Part shown: one piece after another, positions 63,193 through 64,000 of the stretch
Position numbering within the stretch: position 1 is the first letter of the stretch
Layout: each line of letters opens with the position of its first letter
The notes under the pieces: model-generated
What the model was told of the DNA's origin: nothing
Database searches by the model: none
Seen by the model: the letters and a program-made list of their open reading frames with translations, nothing else
Translations under genes and position numbers: made by a program
Assembly: GCA_031257015.1 (NCBI GenBank)
Contig: JAIRPK010000017.1
Span: forward strand, 29,082 to 93,081
Length of the DNA: 64,000 nucleotides
Direction of reading: 5' to 3'
DNA from: Tannerellaceae bacterium
GTDB taxonomy: Bacteria > Bacteroidota > Bacteroidia > Bacteroidales > Tannerellaceae

Positions 63193-64000
63193 TTCAGCAG
63201 AACCACTCAACCCATTCCCCAGAAGAACAAAAACATTCAAACCACACCACTTTACCATTCCAGCGCCATACAACAACTAACAATAGAGCACAGAGAACCA
63301 CAGCCAACAACAAATGTCAAAACAAACACCAGCAATAAAAGATACACCAAGCCAAACAAATCAACATTTGCAGCAGAACCACTCAACCTATTCCCCGGAA
63401 GAACAAAAACATTCAAACCGCACCACTTTACCATTCCAGCGCCATACAAAAATTAACAATAGAGCACAGAGAACCACAGCCAACAACAAATGTCAAAACA
63501 AACACCAGCAATGAAGGATACACCAAGCTAAACAAATCAACATTTGCAGCAGAACCACTCAACCTATTCCACAGAAGAACAAAAACATTCAAACCACACC
63601 ACTTTACCATTCCAGCGCCATACAACAATTAACAATAGACCACAGAGAACCACAGCCAACAACAAATGTCAAAACAAACACCAGCAATGAAAGATACACT
63701 AAACTAAACAAATCAACATTTGCAGCAGAGCTACTCAACCTATTCCACAGAAGAACAAAAACATTCAAACCGCACCACTTTACTATTCCAGCAGAATAAG
63801 ACAATTAACAACCTAACATGGATACGCACAGGCAGCAACAGAACTCAAAACAAACAACAGAAATGAAGGATACACCAAACCAAACAGCTCAATATTTACA
63901 ACAAAGACACTCAACTTATTCGCCAAAAGGACAGCCTCTTTTAAACCGCACCGCTTTACCATTCAAGCAGAATACGGCAATTAACAAGCCTACATGGAGA
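63193..64000. repeat. Tandem repeat of 176 bp, at least 4.5 copies, running off the window
   Basis: The word CAGCAGAACCACTCAACC recurs at 63195 and 63371, again at 63547, and in altered form at 63723 and 63899, all exactly 176 bp apart. Other landmarks (ACTTTACCATTCCAGCGCCA, AACAACAAATGTCAAAACAA) keep the same spacing. The first copy lacks its beginning and the last is the most diverged. Because 176 is not divisible by three, no frame continues through it, so it is noncoding. The plus strand is about as A/C-rich as the HTCS 5' region. Confidence 0.92.

Overview
The window looks like a chromosomal stretch from a member of the Bacteroidales (phylum Bacteroidota). The reasons are: a SusC/SusD pair, a hybrid two-component (HTCS) regulator, type IX secretion genes (sprA, porX, a porE-like gene), the Bacteroidota gene orders acpP-fabF-rnc, ruvA-sprA and sigma54 regulator-lptE-TPR-secG, no clear Shine-Dalgarno sequences, and many TAnnTTTG -7 promoter boxes 25-40 nt ahead of start codons. 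SprA, PorX and a PorE-like protein together suggest a type IX-secreting lineage rather than typical gut Bacteroides.

Layout. 0-3 kb: purN (partial, minus) diverges from acpP-fabF-rnc. 3-6 kb: a GH29 fucosidase and a block of direct, inverted and tandem repeats. 6-9.3 kb: porX-tsaE and an AraC regulator. 9.3-15.3 kb: the porE-like gene (minus) diverges from a patatin/GH13 fusion and a fucosyltransferase-like gene. 15.3-23 kb: a minus-strand cluster of four genes encoding a J-like membrane protein, a membrane protein with a GrpE-like tail, an enlarged Hsp70 and a degenerate kinase fused to an AAA+ ATPase. 23.7-31.8 kb: ruvA-sprA. 32-39 kb: fructose-bisphosphate aldolase, a relic of a susD gene, trpS, PBP1A and a clostripain-like lipoprotein. 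39-41 kb: three 390-bp tandem repeats and little else. 41-44.2 kb: sigma54 regulator, lptE, TPR protein and secG. 44.6-51.3 kb: a four-gene polysaccharide utilisation locus (susC, susD, IPT lipoprotein, GH26 mannanase). 51.5-57.6 kb: dgkA, a small secreted protein, valS, a DUF6340-like lipoprotein and tRNA-Thr. 58.3-62.7 kb: an HTCS regulator. 62.7-64 kb: noncoding tandem repeats.

Two things stand out. First, the 15.3-23 kb cluster looks like a complete but remodelled Hsp70 machine: a J-like protein, a GrpE-like exchange factor and an Hsp70, with the first two membrane-anchored, plus a kinase-like/AAA+ protein that could sense and remodel. I do not recognise it as a named system. Second, at least eight intergenic regions hold tandem arrays of short units (21-23 bp, or 42 bp). 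Each array has its own sequence, but nearly all units are built around a small palindrome. Two arrays of one palindrome family bracket the sigma54-secG operon, and degenerate relatives of other arrays occur singly elsewhere.

All calls come from reading the sequence and from family knowledge. No database search or structure prediction was run.
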